Source of the DNA: Albifimbria verrucaria
Taxonomy: Eukaryota > Ascomycota > Sordariomycetes > Hypocreales > Stachybotryaceae
Direction: 5' to 3'
DNA: 64,000 nt
Assembly (NCBI GenBank): GCA_020081605.1
Contig: JAHREC010000009.1
Coordinates: 5,208,001-5,272,000, forward strand
Positions 38,233-49,325 of the stretch are shown piece by piece. A program made the translations under genes and the position numbers. A model generated the notes under the pieces. The model saw only the letters and a program-made list of their open reading frames with translations, was not told the origin of the DNA and ran no database searches. How positions within the stretch are numbered: the first letter of the stretch is position 1; every line of letters begins with the position of its first letter.

Positions 38233-39072
38233 TTAGTGAGAAGACTCCTTACTTGGTCGCATCGTCAAGCTTCCGCTTTTGACAAGCCCAAAGAAGGAGT
38301 CGATTGTAGTCTGCTTGTCGTCAAACTGTGCACTGCCAATACCACCTCGAGTCTTCTTCAGACCCTTCAGGTGGTCGACACAGTTGATGTGCTCAACAAG
38401 CAACTGGTACGAAGGCGCCGAGCGTGGAGTCTGAGACATGGGCCCAGCAACTACGGCTTCGAGAAAGCCCGTGTTGCTCCAAGCAGGGTTCAGGGCTGAC
38501 CCAGGGCCACCTGAGCTGCGTGATGCTTGCGGCGACGCTGCCAACAGCTTGATAGCATCGCTAGGAAACCGTTTGCAGAGGGCCTTGAACAGCACACCCA
38601 GAATGATCCCATGAGCCACGACAACGACACAGGGTGTCACCTCTGTGAGCGATGCCCTGTCCACAACGGGGTCAGATGATCATCCAAAATTGACCGACCC
38701 TGACCTTCATCTGCTCGACCGTTTCCGCACCCACGTGTTCCTTCTTCTCCCCACTCTCGCAGCGCTGCCAAACTTGACGCCTTCGCCGGAGCCAAAGTGC
38801 TTCTCGCGTAGCTCTCGAAGCTGGACGACGGGAAGAACATGGCTCGAAGGACGAAGGGCAGCCTGGTCAGCTTGCACGATCTCGGCGGTTCTGATGGCGC
38901 GCTGTAGGTTGGAGGAGAAGATGTGTGTGACGAAGACGGTTTCCGCGAGATGAGAGGCCAGCCGCTGGGCTTGCAGCACGCCGTGCACAGTGAGGGCCGA
39001 GTCTCGTGAACCGGCAGAGAGGCCGGCCACGTTGTCGACGGTCTCGCCGTGTCTGACTAGGAATAAACGCAT
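38233..39072 (-). CDS. Histidine phosphatase (phosphoglycerate mutase-like)
   Basis: The protein has about 275 residues. The N-terminal catalytic motif is LFLVRHGETVDN with the phosphorylated His of RHG. FSSNLQRAIRTAEIV carries the conserved Arg, LRELREKHFGSGEG fits the family's acid-containing segment, and VVVVAHGIILGVLFKAL has the second catalytic His. A low-complexity C-terminal tail ends TMRPSKESSH. The middle is broken by about three single-base losses, near 38754, 38690 and 38671. Restoring them rejoins EHVGAETVEQMKVRVGQF with VVDRASLTEV. The substrate may be a phosphorylated sugar, nucleotide or protein. It converges with Eme1. Confidence 0.82.
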
Positions 39073-39630
39073 CCTGCAGAGACCTCGCAAGAAGGTCTCA
39101 TGAGGAGAAGCGTCAAGACGGATGCCACGATAACATGTTCAGCGCCGCACCTCGCAAAGGAGACAAGCGATGCTCTGTTTGTTGATGGGAGGCAGAAGGG
39201 AAAATTATGGTTGGAAGTTTTTTCGTTTATTTTTAAAGGCCTCCATTGTCCCACATTGTGGCTTATGTAAGCCCCGCTACTGGCATCGGGCCTCACGATA
39301 ACCTCAGCGTCTGCCAGATAAGGTAACCTTGGCTGGCCTACCCTGTAATTTACTCAAGACACTGCTCACCAATTTCTTATGGACAAGAGAAACAGACAGG
39401 TTGATACCCATCTGATTCCAACAGAAATACGTGCCCGTACAAATTGCATCGCTCACTTCAGTGTTGAGGAATTTAAAAAACGTAACAAAACTCAATTAAT
39501 AAATAGTGTCGTAACTCATCGCGAAATTATTACGTGGTACTAAACACATCATACAAATCATCGCTGCCCGTTAAACCAATCGAGATCCGTAACAATAGCA
39601 ATTTTTTCATCCGATACAATCGTGAACCTT

Positions 39631-42600
39631 TTACTTCTTCTTCTTGTCCTTGCCAGTCAGGGCACCAAGCACGCTGCCAAGACCAAGGCTGTCGAGGATC
39701 TTGTTGATGCCGAGACCGCCCAGGAGATTGTCAACGAGTCCTCCGAGACCGAGTCCGCTCAGCTGTGGATTTGGTTAGCCATAAGTCTTGAATTGCTGCG
39801 GTACGTTCACTTACCAGACGTCCGACCAGACCCAGAACTCCGTTCAACAAGAGGCCGACGGCAGCGAGAATCTGGAACAGAGGCTCAGCCAGGAGTCCCC
39901 AGAGAGGGTTGAGCTCCTTCTTGGCGTGAGGCATGTCGTCGATCTTGCGCTTGGCGTTGTCGATGCACTCGGTGACGGTGCCGGTGAGCTGGTGAATCAA
40001 TGTCAGTGTCACGGCTCCGAAGAAAAATGCTTAATGTAAACTCACCTCCTTGAGAACATCCGCAAGGTGGTACTCCTCAGGGGTTGCGTCGCGGCTGGCG
40101 CTCTTCTGCTTGGCGTTTCGCTGGATGCGACCGTCGGGGTCCATGCCGCGGATGGCGCCGTTGGCCTCGCTGAGGATCTTACCGCCATCCTCGATCAAGG
40201 GCTTGACCTGCTTGACAAGCTGCTCCTCGTCGAGCTCCTCCTTGGGAGTGCGCTCGGCGCGGTCGATGTGGTCCGTGATCCTCTTGCAGATGGGTCGGAT
40301 CTTCTCCAGGGACTGCTCGACAACGTAGGCGAGCTGACCGGCCAGCTTCTTGTCCTTCTCGGCCTTCTCGGTCTCCTGCTCGGTCTTCTCGCGCTCCTTG
40401 CGCTGCTCCTCGGTCTCCTCGGGCTCCTGCTCAGGCTCAGGAGGAATGTCCTCGAGGCGGGAAACGTGACCAACGGTCTGGCCCTTGGAGTTGACGACGT
40501 CTCCATCATCGTCAACCTCCTTACCGGAGCAGATACCGAGCTCACCAGCAATCAGCTTGCCAATGACGTTGCCGTCGTCGTCGCGAACGTTGCCCTCGCG
40601 GTCAACGCGGCGGCCGGCAAGGGGTCCTTCTTCTTCTCGACCTCAGGTTCCTCCCATCTCTCGGCCTTGGCCAGGACGTTACCATTGCGGTCGACAACAT
40701 CTCCGTCCTCGTCGACGGAACGTCCAGCAAGAGTCTTGGGGTCACCCTTAATCAGGCGACCGACGACATCTCCGGCGGCGGTAACAACCTTACCGTCCTT
40801 GGACACGGTGAGGCCGCTCATCTCGGCAAATGGACCCTCCTTGGATCCCTCGCGCTCGCCTTCGGGAACAAGCTCAGCCTTGCCGATAATGTCACCGGCC
40901 TCGCTTCGAATGTTACCCTCCTTGTCGCACATACGGCCGATCATGGACTTGACGTTGCCCTCGATCACGCGGCCGTAGATAACACCGTTGGTGTCCACGA
41001 CATTGCCAGCCTTGTTGACTCGCTTTCCGGCCAGGATGGAGTTATCGACGACCTTCTCGGGCTCAGCCTCGGGCTCGTCCCAGGCTTGGGCCTTACCGAC
41101 GACGTTGCCGCGGCGGTCGAGAATGTCACCATCCTCGTCGACCTTGCTGCCCTTGAGGCGCTTGGGGTCGCCCTCAACGACGACACCGACCTGCTTTCCA
41201 TCGGAAAGAACGCGGCCATCGGCCTCAACGACAGCGTCGGGGAAGTTCTCGAAAGGAGCGAATTCCTTGAGATCCTCGCGCTCATTGTCTGGGAGGGGCT
41301 CGGCCTTGCCAATTTTCTTACCCGAATCATCCCAGATGTCACCGTTCTCGTCGGCACGCTTGCCAAGAAGCTTCTTAGGGTCACCCTCAACAACACGGCC
41401 AATAACATCGCCATTCTTGTTAACGAGGTTGCCGGCCTTGTTGACCTTGAGTGCCCTTGAGTGCAGAGTAATCCTTAGCTTCGGCTTCTTCGCCCTCAGG
41501 CTTCTCCTCATCAGGCTTGGGGCTTCTTCGCCCGCTTCTTCGCCCTCCTTGGTTTCCTCACCGGTCGCGACATCGTCTTTGGCCTCCTCACCAGAAGGTA
41601 CTTCAGCCTTGGCGTCCTCTTCAGTGGTAGCGGCAGCGTCCTTGACTTCCTCACCTGATGGAGCGTCATCCTTGGCGTCCTCGCCAGAAGGAATGTCGGC
41701 CTTGGCGTCTTCGCCTGTAGCCTCAACATCGTCCTTGGATTTCTCCTCAGTGGGGACCTCAGCCTCATCCTGCTTCTTTTCGTCGACAGGCACATTGGCT
41801 TCGGCATCCTCGGTTGATGGGGCCTTGTCTTGAGCCTCATCGACCGCATCGTCGGCCTTCTCCTTTGTCTCATCGACCTTCTCCTTGGTCTCATCGGCAA
41901 CGTCACCAGCCTTGTCCTCGGCCGTGTCTGCGGCATTCTCGGACTCGTCCTTGGTGTCTTGGGCAACATCGGCAGTCTTGTCCTCAGTTGACTCTACAGC
42001 ATCTGCGGACTTGTCCTTGGCCTCCTCTGCGACATCCTCGGACTTGTCCTTAGTGTCGTCGGTAGCATCAGTGGTCTTGTCCTTAGCCTCCTCTGCGACA
42101 TCTTCGGACTTGTCCTTGGCGTCTTCTGTAGCATTGGCGGCCTTGTCTTCGGTGGTGTCGACAGCATCTGCAGCCTTATCCTTGGTGTCTTCAGCGGCGC
42201 CAGTGGCATCAGGGGCCTTATCCTTGGCCTCCTCTGCGACATCTTCAGACTTGTCCTCGGCCTTCTCTGCAACATCCTCGGACTTATCCCTGGTGTCTTC
42301 AGTAGCATCGGCGGCCTTGTCTTTGGTCTCCTCGGTGACGTCCTCGGCCTTATCCTTTGTGCCTTCGACAGCGTCACCTGCCTTCTCCTTGGTCTGTTCA
42401 GCAGCGTCGCTGACCTTGTCCTTTGTATCTTCTGCAGCCTCTGCAGTCTTCTCCTTTGCATCTCCAGCGGCCTCGGTGGCCTTGTCGCCAACTGCGGGGT
42501 ATCTTTGCTTTCCTCAACCTGATCCTTAGCCTCAGAGGGGCGTCCTTTACGTCCTCTGTAGCCTCGTCAACCTTCTTTTCCGGTTGCTGATCCTTCACAG

Positions 42601-43270
42601 CCTCCTGGGTATCGTCCTTAACACCATTCAGGTCCTTAGCATCGCCATTGAGTTGTTGGGTATCTTGATCTCTTGTAGCTGCAGGTGACTCCTGGTCATC
42701 TGTCTCGTCGAATTGAGTTTCAGACTTAGTTTGGGGCTTTTCTGCCTCCGCTGAATCGTCACCCTTCCCTAGGCCAAGGGAACCAGTCAACTTCGTCGCG
42801 CCGCTTACTGTGTCGGTAACACCCTTAGTGGCGCTAGACAAGTTAAGACCGCCTTCCTTCTTCTCTTCCTCCTGGCCCTCATCTTCGGGCTTGGTGGTGT
42901 AGTCGCCGGAGTCGTCGCCCAGCAGCGCCTGACCAAGAACATCACCGGCTGAGTTGACAACATCACCGCTGGCGGTGACTGTGTTGCCTACAAGCTCTTT
43001 AGGGTCTTTGGAGTCGGCAATCTTGCCAATGGTCTGGCCACTGTCGTCCAAGATGTTGCCGGTTGCGCTGACCACACCGGCAGATCGAGGGACGGATTTT
43101 GAGTCATCTGGGCCTACGTTAGAGAAATAATCATCTACGCTGGTGCTAGCCCTGTGTCATAGTCTGGATGTGTGTAAGTGAGATGCCTTACCTGCGCCAT
43201 TGTCACCACCTGGGGTTTCTTGAGGCTTGGTGGCCTTCTCGGGGACGGTTTGTGGGTTTTTGGTTGACAT
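39631..43270 (-). CDS. Large DUF3659 repeat protein with LEA-like region
   Basis: This protein of about 1,150 residues starts MSTKNPQTVPEKATKPQE, with an intron at about 43104-43190. It is modular. A first DUF3659-type unit (VVSATGNILDDSGQTIGKI) leads to a Gly/Glu-rich stretch. At about 42.5-41.8 kb come some 20 short charged repeats of the form KDKSEDVAEEAKDK, resembling group-3 LEA proteins. A tandem array of DUF3659 units follows, with cores such as VNKAGNLVNKNGDVIGRVVE, VDEDGDILDRRGNVVGKAQ and VSKDGKVVTAAGDVVGRL. A hydrophobic Leu/Gly-rich C-terminus (LFQILAAVGLLLNGVLGLV) resembles DUF6987 and is divided by two introns. Missing bases occur at 40621-40624, near 41.46-41.51 kb, near 42.50 kb and near 42.54 kb. 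LEA proteins protect membranes and enzymes in drying cells. A role in stress or spore tolerance is inferred. Confidence 0.85.
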
Positions 43271-44242
43271 GTTGGTTGTTGTTGAGGTAAAAAATAGATA
43301 AAAATGTTTACAAGTTTCGTACACTGAACAAACAGCTCATGCCTTGCTGCTTGGAAGTTGATTGTGAATAATGTCTTAGGTATGAGTATATGGTTCTACT
43401 CTACATCTCTGCATCCAGCCACCACTTCATATATGGCTGCAGCCACACATACAAATCCGGTTTACATCTAAGCGTCGTACATACGTCGAAGACAACAGTG
43501 GCAACGTCACAAAGGAGTAAATTCACCTCACGCCTCAGCTTCCCTGTGTCTCCTCACCATAACCAACTAGTCCACGTCATGGAGATCACCCTCGGTCAGC
43601 GACTTCCCATGACGCAGAACAAGCAAGAGTACAGAACAGGCAGCTGTGGCTGTGGAGGATGCGTAGCCTAGGACCAGTCAGTTGGAACTTACGCAACATG
43701 TTCAACAAGTGTGTATTGCCCAACAGTAAAACAAGCGTCAGTAACCGGCACGGCTGGGCTCAGATAGAGTGAAGTGGAGGGAACTGCAGGGTCACCCTGG
43801 AAATGATCGAGGATCGGTGCGCTTGTTTGCCTCTGCGTATGTCACGAATCGAGATTACAACGCCACAAATTACTTCACTATTCGTTGGGTTGATTGCAGA
43901 AAACAGGTTTCGTTGCCATGGATGATCTTCACCCCAATCGTGGCCGGCAAGCCCAGCCGAATCCCCATGCTTCCCATCCCTTTCCCCACCTCCTCGGTAA
44001 GCCTTTATGGGTCCATCTTGGCCAACCTCATGTGTGGCGTAATCATACGACTGTCCCTCCGAGTTCTCCCATTGCCCCTTGAGTTGCACTCTGTTGTGGC
44101 TTGAACACTCGCAGTTGCTCCGAATCCAGGGCTAGTCCTGTGATTCTTATCCCATAATTTTATATGCAATATGCAAGCAGGGCTCAGTTCGTGATTAGAG
44201 ATAGCTCCACCGCAATTACTTGCAGGCGCCCCAGGGTTCATA

Positions 44243-44923
44243 TCAAGAGTGATCAGGGTGATCGCAGTCTCTGTTGAAGACTGTTGGAATCTTAATTATA
44301 AGTTGGATGCCATCGTGTGTCGACTTTACATCTAGGTAGATGTCCGAAGGACTTGGGGCCGGCGCCGGCTTTGGATCACTACGGGTAGCTGGAGACTTAT
44401 CGTTCAGCTTTCCAACCACCTCCCCGTCTTGACTGTAAATATTGCCATCATCATCCACCTTGAGACCATTCTCGAGAGGCTTGAGAGCCGGCCTTGCGTA
44501 GTTTTCGGACACATGGCCCGCGACCTCTCCTTCCTCGTCAAGGATCTCACCACTCTCGGAGACAGGCCTCCCTACCATGGAGGGTAAATCTCCTTCTACA
44601 CGACCCAGCACAGTGCCGTCCCAGTCCAGGATATTTCCAAACTCATCAACATATTTTCCCACGAGGCCCTGCGCCAGCGCTTTGGGAGTCTCTCCTGATG
44701 ACTGAACAGGTGTGATCTTGGGTATTTTGATATCTGGGTTCTGGGGTTGTGTTGTGGCTTCGGGTTTGGGGGTTCCTGAAGGCTTCGGCGATGCGCTGCG
44801 TGTTGATGGAGGGGAGGATGGTTTAGATCGCGGATTCGGGATTGTGAAGGTATGGGTATCATGGATGGGTCCAGCACGATGAACGTGCTGACACGCGTTG
44901 CTTTGTGACGCTTCGTCGGCCAT
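44243..44923 (-). CDS. Small DUF3659 protein
   Basis: An intact single-exon gene of 226 codons. The N-terminal half is Pro/Ser-rich and disordered (PSSPPSTRSASPKPSGTPKP). It is followed by three DUF3659-like units: LVGKYVDEFGNILDWDGTVL, VGRPVSESGEILDEEGEVAG and LKVDDDGNIYSQDGEVVG. The C-terminus DIYLDVKSTHDGIQLIIKIP is a short beta-rich tail, then RDCDHPDHS. It shares its repeat type with the large gene about 1 kb downstream on the same strand but lacks the LEA array and the hydrophobic C-terminus. No function is known for the repeat. Confidence 0.85.
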   Translation of the reverse strand: MADEASQSNACQHVHRAGPIHDTHTFTIPNPRSKPSSPPSTRSASPKPSGTPKPEATTQPQNPDIKIPKITPVQSSGETPKALAQGLVGKYVDEFGNILDWDGTVLGRVEGDLPSMVGRPVSESGEILDEEGEVAGHVSENYARPALKPLENGLKVDDDGNIYSQDGEVVGKLNDKSPATRSDPKPAPAPSPSDIYLDVKSTHDGIQLIIKIPTVFNRDCDHPDHS

Positions 44924-46368
44924 TGTAGCGAAGTTGGTGAACGAGTTCTATGACTCCTTCTCCACGAAATTGACGAAACCGGTGTGGGAATGAAATTTTG
45001 ATTGACGAGGGGAGCTTTGACAGGCAACGGAGGCCCAAAATCAGACAACTATTACGCCTGGGACATAAACCAACAGCATACGAGTGTGCAGAGACAACCT
45101 CCGAAGGAGTCACAATGACGACGCAACAACACAATAGATGAGGGGACGTGAGAGCAAGCCACCCCGCTCAAGACCTCCGACCAGTAAGAAGCTCCGCTGT
45201 CGAGAGTTGCATTATGCACTGGATGGAGGAAGACTTGGCAAAGCTGGCATATCCCAGTTTCCTGTGGCGTCATGAGACGACAAGGATACCCTGCTCCACG
45301 TCAGCGAGACCACTTTGGACTTGCACTAGCGACCCGTTGACACGTTGCGTCCATCCGATCAATTTCTTGTGGGCCTCAAGCTGAACCAACTTTTTGTTAG
45401 TTTGGGAATAACTCGGACCGTTAGCAAACTCTAGATGGGCCGAAGCTTTAGTGCTGAAGAGTTGGCCACACTCATTCGATTACACGCAAGGCAGGACAAC
45501 CCATCATTTATCATTAACTGCCTGCAAGAGTGCCTGTGATGTGATTCATATATATGATACAATTAGCGCTTGCGGAGGTGTGCTCCTCCTCCAGTCCCCC
45601 ATGTCCTCCTGAACAGGGCAATCCCAGGCTTGGAGGAAGCAACAGGAAAGCCATCCGAAACGAAAATGTTTGATTGGATCTCCACTCCCATTTCTCGGTG
45701 TTGTTCTCGGCACGGACCTTTTGCCATGAGGCAACACGGGACAGGCGGGCGAACCATTCACGAGAACCATGCCCCATGGAGACTAAAGGAGAAGGCGAAA
45801 CAAGCCGTGCGACGCTAAAAGTCTGCGGCTAGAAGAAAAAGAAAAAAACTGTACGTCTCCAGTTGTCTTGTCACGCAGTGAGCCATGATCGCGATCGAGC
45901 TTTTGAGCCACAATTTTCACCGCCAAATGGAAAACAAGGATATGCATGTCATTATTTCATTTCTTTGGCTGTATGGAGCTTTGCTAAATCGGACTTTCGC
46001 GCTGTATAGTTCGTAGTGATCCTCCACTGTGCCACCTTCAACTCGGGTGCTTTCTTCACTCAATCCCATGAAATCCACTATGCCGGAACACCATTCGTGC
46101 GCCCAATCTCTCGTTCGACAAAATAAAATCGTAGTTGGTGTTATACACGGGAAATAGACAGGAAAACATGCCAAAAGGTTCTCTGTCTTTTAATTCCTGG
46201 AGTGATTCGAAAAAAAGCGATTAGCTTCACTGCCCTTTCGGAGACAGGACTAGCCAGTACTGGAGAGTCGGGGAGTAAGATAGATGGTCACAAGTAGGAG
46301 GTTGGACGACCGACAAGGGAACAACTTCAGAGGGTGGAAGGGGGAGGAGATGCACGTGGGGCTAATAC
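44924..46368. other. Intergenic, partly 3' region of the next gene
   Basis: No independent gene is supported. Positions 46250-46259 would form a short terminal exon of the gene at 46369-46719 if the splice site overlapping its stop codon is used. Confidence 0.5.
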
Positions 46369-46719
46369 TTACAGCAATGCTAATTCCAGGTCACCGTGAA
46401 TCCTAGCCTTCAGCTGGATCTCGATGTCGAGGTTGAGATCCAGTCGCAACCTCAAGGTATCCTTTCCGCTGTCGCCGCCGCCGCCGCCTTGTTGCTGGTT
46501 GTTCAAGGCGTTGCCAGTGACGCCGCCGAGGGTGTTGGTGACACTACCGAGAGCATCGCCTGCTAGGTTGTCCACGGGCAGTTGGTCTAGAGGGCCTGCC
46601 TGACCGGATCGCTTGCTCTTACGGCTCTTCTTGCCAGAGCGACGACGAGGCTGCTCCTCGACAGGGCTGGTGGACTCCTCCTCTTGCGAGTCGACGCGGT
46701 CCTTCTCCATGGTAGACAT
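46369..46719 (-). CDS. Short disordered protein with C-terminal KARIHGDLEL module
   Basis: A protein of 116 residues. It begins MSTMEKDRVDSQEEESTSP, continues with a basic stretch (RRRSGKKSRKSKRSG), a Gly/Asn-rich spacer and NNQQQGGGGGDSGKD, and ends LRLRLDLNLDIEIQLKARIH, GDLELALL. The last 27 residues are nearly identical to the end of the gene at 48525-49325, so the two are paralogues in their C-terminus. The alternating hydrophobic pattern predicts a beta-strand or amphipathic segment. The stop codon TAA is part of CT-GTAAGT, a perfect 5' splice site. Splicing to the CAG at 46260-46262 would replace the last Leu and stop by Leu-Thr-Gly. Function unknown. Confidence 0.8.
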   Translation of the reverse strand: MSTMEKDRVDSQEEESTSPVEEQPRRRSGKKSRKSKRSGQAGPLDQLPVDNLAGDALGSVTNTLGGVTGNALNNQQQGGGGGDSGKDTLRLRLDLNLDIEIQLKARIHGDLELALL

Positions 46720-47125
46720 AATGGGCAGAGTGTGCTGTGAGACTGATACTGCAAAGTTGTTTGAAGAGGCTTAACAAGAAAGCTGCGTAACTTGTATGCT
46801 TGATTGTCTTTGGAATAATGATTTCGATGATTATTTCTATCAAGGACCCTTATTCGAAGTACGTGCTGATATACATACCTCTAATCCGTGTGGTCGCCTC
46901 CTTCGAGAACCGGTTTTCCGCTCCGCCTCTGCTCTCCTCCTCACCATGAGGTCATCGAGATCGTCCTGCTTTACCTTCTACAGGCATCATTCACCACCCT
47001 TGTCTATCAGCTTTGTGTGGCTGGCAGCACATCCTTGGCGCTGGGTCCGAATCCGTACCCACACCGCCATCCCGCGCTCCGTCTCCACAATGTACCAACT
47101 AACGTGCGTGCAACTGAACATCAAA

Positions 47126-47831
47126 TTAACGCTCACTGTCTCTAACGTAACGGCTCTCCATTCCCAGCAACGGCTTTCTTCGCAGGCGCAACGGCCTGCA
47201 TCGGTCTGGGCCTAGCTCTCCCAGGAGCTCCTCCTCGGGATCCCAACGGACATGCCAGACACCCTTCGCACCCCCGGTTCCCCCTCCTCTTTCACTGCAA
47301 CGAACGAATCATAATCGCCTTCCAGCGTCAGCAGCCTTTCGTCTTCACTCCATCCCCATGGCCCGATGACGTGCCCAACTGTGTCCTTGCGTCCCCCAAA
47401 CTCCACTGTGTGCGTGTCCCGGTTGACGAATATCCAATTCAGCATTGGTGGGTCTTCTGAGATGGTGCTCACCAGGCCTAGGTGCTGCTCCTCACTTGGA
47501 TACTTGAAGTAGTAGCCGCAGAATCGATGGGCTTCGACGGGGGCGTCTGGCAAATTCAGAAATAGCTATCCCCGCCAGGAGTCAGCATCGGACCTGCACA
47601 ACTGCATTATGGGTGTCTGGAGAAGGGCATGCATACTTTCTTATCCTTAAGGACACAAATAGCTGCATCCTCATAGCCATCGGGGTTTTCTGGAGCGTCC
47701 AACATGGCGATCAAGTTGAACTTTTCCTGCTCCTTGGAGACCGCCGCATTCTGCTTCTTCTGCGCACTGATGGCCTGGCCGACACCGATGACGGTAGGGA
47801 TCGCCGTAACTGCGAGGAGCCCAATCACCAT
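47126..47831 (-). CDS. Small conserved membrane-anchored protein, function unknown
   Basis: The product has about 205 residues in two exons. MVIGLLAVTAIPTVIGVGQA is an N-terminal hydrophobic anchor, followed by ISAQKKQNAAVSKEQEKFNL. An intron at about 47554-47635 joins VLKDKK to LFLNLPDAPVEAHRFCGYYF. Then come YPSEEQHLGLVSTISEDPPM, NWIFVNRDTHTVEFGGRKD and GPWGWSEDERLLTLEGDYDS. A missing base in the C5 run at 47271-47275 breaks the frame. With it restored, the chain continues VWHVRWDPEEELLG and ends SRYVRDSER at 47126. I recall similar uncharacterised proteins across Sordariomycetes. It sits between the two KARIHGDLEL paralogues; whether that is functional is unknown. Confidence 0.78.
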
Positions 47832-48524
47832 GTTTCCGTTGGAGAGCGTGGTGCGAGTATGATGTGTGAATAGTCGAGAATGCCCCAGAACTGTCACCTT
47901 GGCTTCGCCAACGACCCTGTACTTGACATGACGTCTGCCTTATGAAGCCCATTCTTTAAACTAGCCTCCACCTCAATTTCCATACCACGGGGGTGTTGTG
48001 CTTATGCATAGAGACTAGGGGTATCTGCAATGCAGGCCGCTCAGCTCCCTGTCCTGCCCCGCCAGATGAAATCAGGAAACGTCATACTCGTTTGCAGTAG
48101 CTTCCCCTGTCACTTGTCATGACTCTTACGTCATTGCTGCGAAGCGCTGACTGGAAGTTTCATGATGGTTGGCATATGGTGTGGTGCTGTCAAACCTGTT
48201 GTGGGCAGCATCTGATATCACCACATCGGCATCTGCACGCCCGACTGTTGCGTCACTGACTAGGACCCTGTTTCCCGGCCGGGGCATACATTGACTAAAG
48301 ACCCCAACTTCATCGTGTTTTAATGGGTTTGCACTCGTGATAAACTCTTAACTTCTCAACTAAGCGTCACTTAAGTCTTGGTGCATGACCAATCTATATC
48401 GCATCTAAGTCGCCATTATACCAACACTACTACAACATACGAAACTCGGTGCACTCTGTAAGCAACCTCTTATCCTATCACGGAGACTCAGCGCAAGACT
48501 AACTACGATACTAGCTAATACACA

Positions 48525-49325
48525 ATGGAGTCAACGGATCAGAAGCCCGGCAACCCAGGCCAGGAAAAGAACGAACAGTCTCAGGAGCAGCAGCCTCAGG
48601 AGCAGGAGCAGCAACAGCAGCAGCGCCCTGATGCGCCTCGTCAGGAATCCAGCCAAGCAACCCAGAACGATCAGAAGACGACTGTGGAGGACGACGACGA
48701 GGATAAGAAGGTCAAGCAGGAGGACAAGGATGACAACAAGGGTGAAGAGAACGAGCTAGACAACTCCAACGACAAGCCCGAGCAGGCCCAGCAAAAGGCT
48801 CAAGATGAAGTAAAGAAAGAAGATGCCAGCGAGGTGAAGAAGGAAGAAGCTGGCAACACCATCAACAACAAGACCAAAGATACCCGAGATCAGCGCAAGG
48901 ATGAGGATGACGATGAAGATGAGGAAGAGGAGGATTCTGACGACTACAGCGAGTCCGAGAGTGAGAGTGAGAGTGAGGACGAGGAGGAAGAAGAGCCCGC
49001 GACCCCTGAGGAACAAGAGACCGCACCGGCTACAAAGACACAACAGAAACAGAAGCCCCGACAGCGATGGAATGAAGGTCAAGACCAGTCGAACAAACAG
49101 ATGACCCGCTCCCGTCAAAACCAGCAACAGATGCAGCGTCGTCAACAACAGCAGCGTCAGCAACAGATGCAGCAGCAGCAACAACAACAGCAGCAGCAGA
49201 TGCAGCAACAACAGCAAGGAGGTGGCGGAAAGGACCCTCTGAAGCTGCGACTGGACCTCAACCTGGAAATCGAGATTCAGCTGAAGGCTAGGATCCACGG
49301 TGATCTTGAGCTCTCCCTACTGTAA
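48525..49325 (+). CDS. Gln/Glu/Lys-rich disordered protein with C-terminal KARIHGDLEL module
   Basis: An intact single open frame of 266 codons starting MESTDQKPGNPGQEKNEQSQ. Nearly the whole protein is low complexity: poly-Gln, Asp/Glu/Lys blocks (VEDDDEDKKVKQEDKDDNKG), an acidic Ser/Glu tract (SDDYSESESESESEDEEEEE) and QMQ/QQQ repeats. Only the last 27 residues look ordered: LKLRLDLNLEIEIQLKARIH, GDLELSLL, matching the gene at 46369-46719. The stop TAA again lies in CT-GTAAGT. Splicing from 49322 to the CAG ending at 49414 would give a tail of Asp-Gln-Ser before a new stop at 49425-49427. Upstream are AGGGG (48017-48021) and CCCCT (48104-48108), which resemble stress response elements but are short enough to be chance. 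Confidence 0.85.
   Translation: MESTDQKPGNPGQEKNEQSQEQQPQEQEQQQQQRPDAPRQESSQATQNDQKTTVEDDDEDKKVKQEDKDDNKGEENELDNSNDKPEQAQQKAQDEVKKEDASEVKKEEAGNTINNKTKDTRDQRKDEDDDEDEEEEDSDDYSESESESESEDEEEEEPATPEEQETAPATKTQQKQKPRQRWNEGQDQSNKQMTRSRQNQQQMQRRQQQQRQQQMQQQQQQQQQQMQQQQQGGGGKDPLKLRLDLNLEIEIQLKARIHGDLELSLL

Noticed and set aside
41814..42529. Long plus-strand Ser/Ala/Leu-rich frame and minus-strand Arg/Pro-rich frames over the LEA array
   Set aside because: Off-frame translations of the KDK-xDV-EEA repeat; regular repeats keep all frames open.
48756..49298. 180-codon minus-strand Leu-rich frame
   Set aside because: Reverse of CAG and GAG repeats of the Gln-rich gene; poly-Leu is an artefact of the complement.
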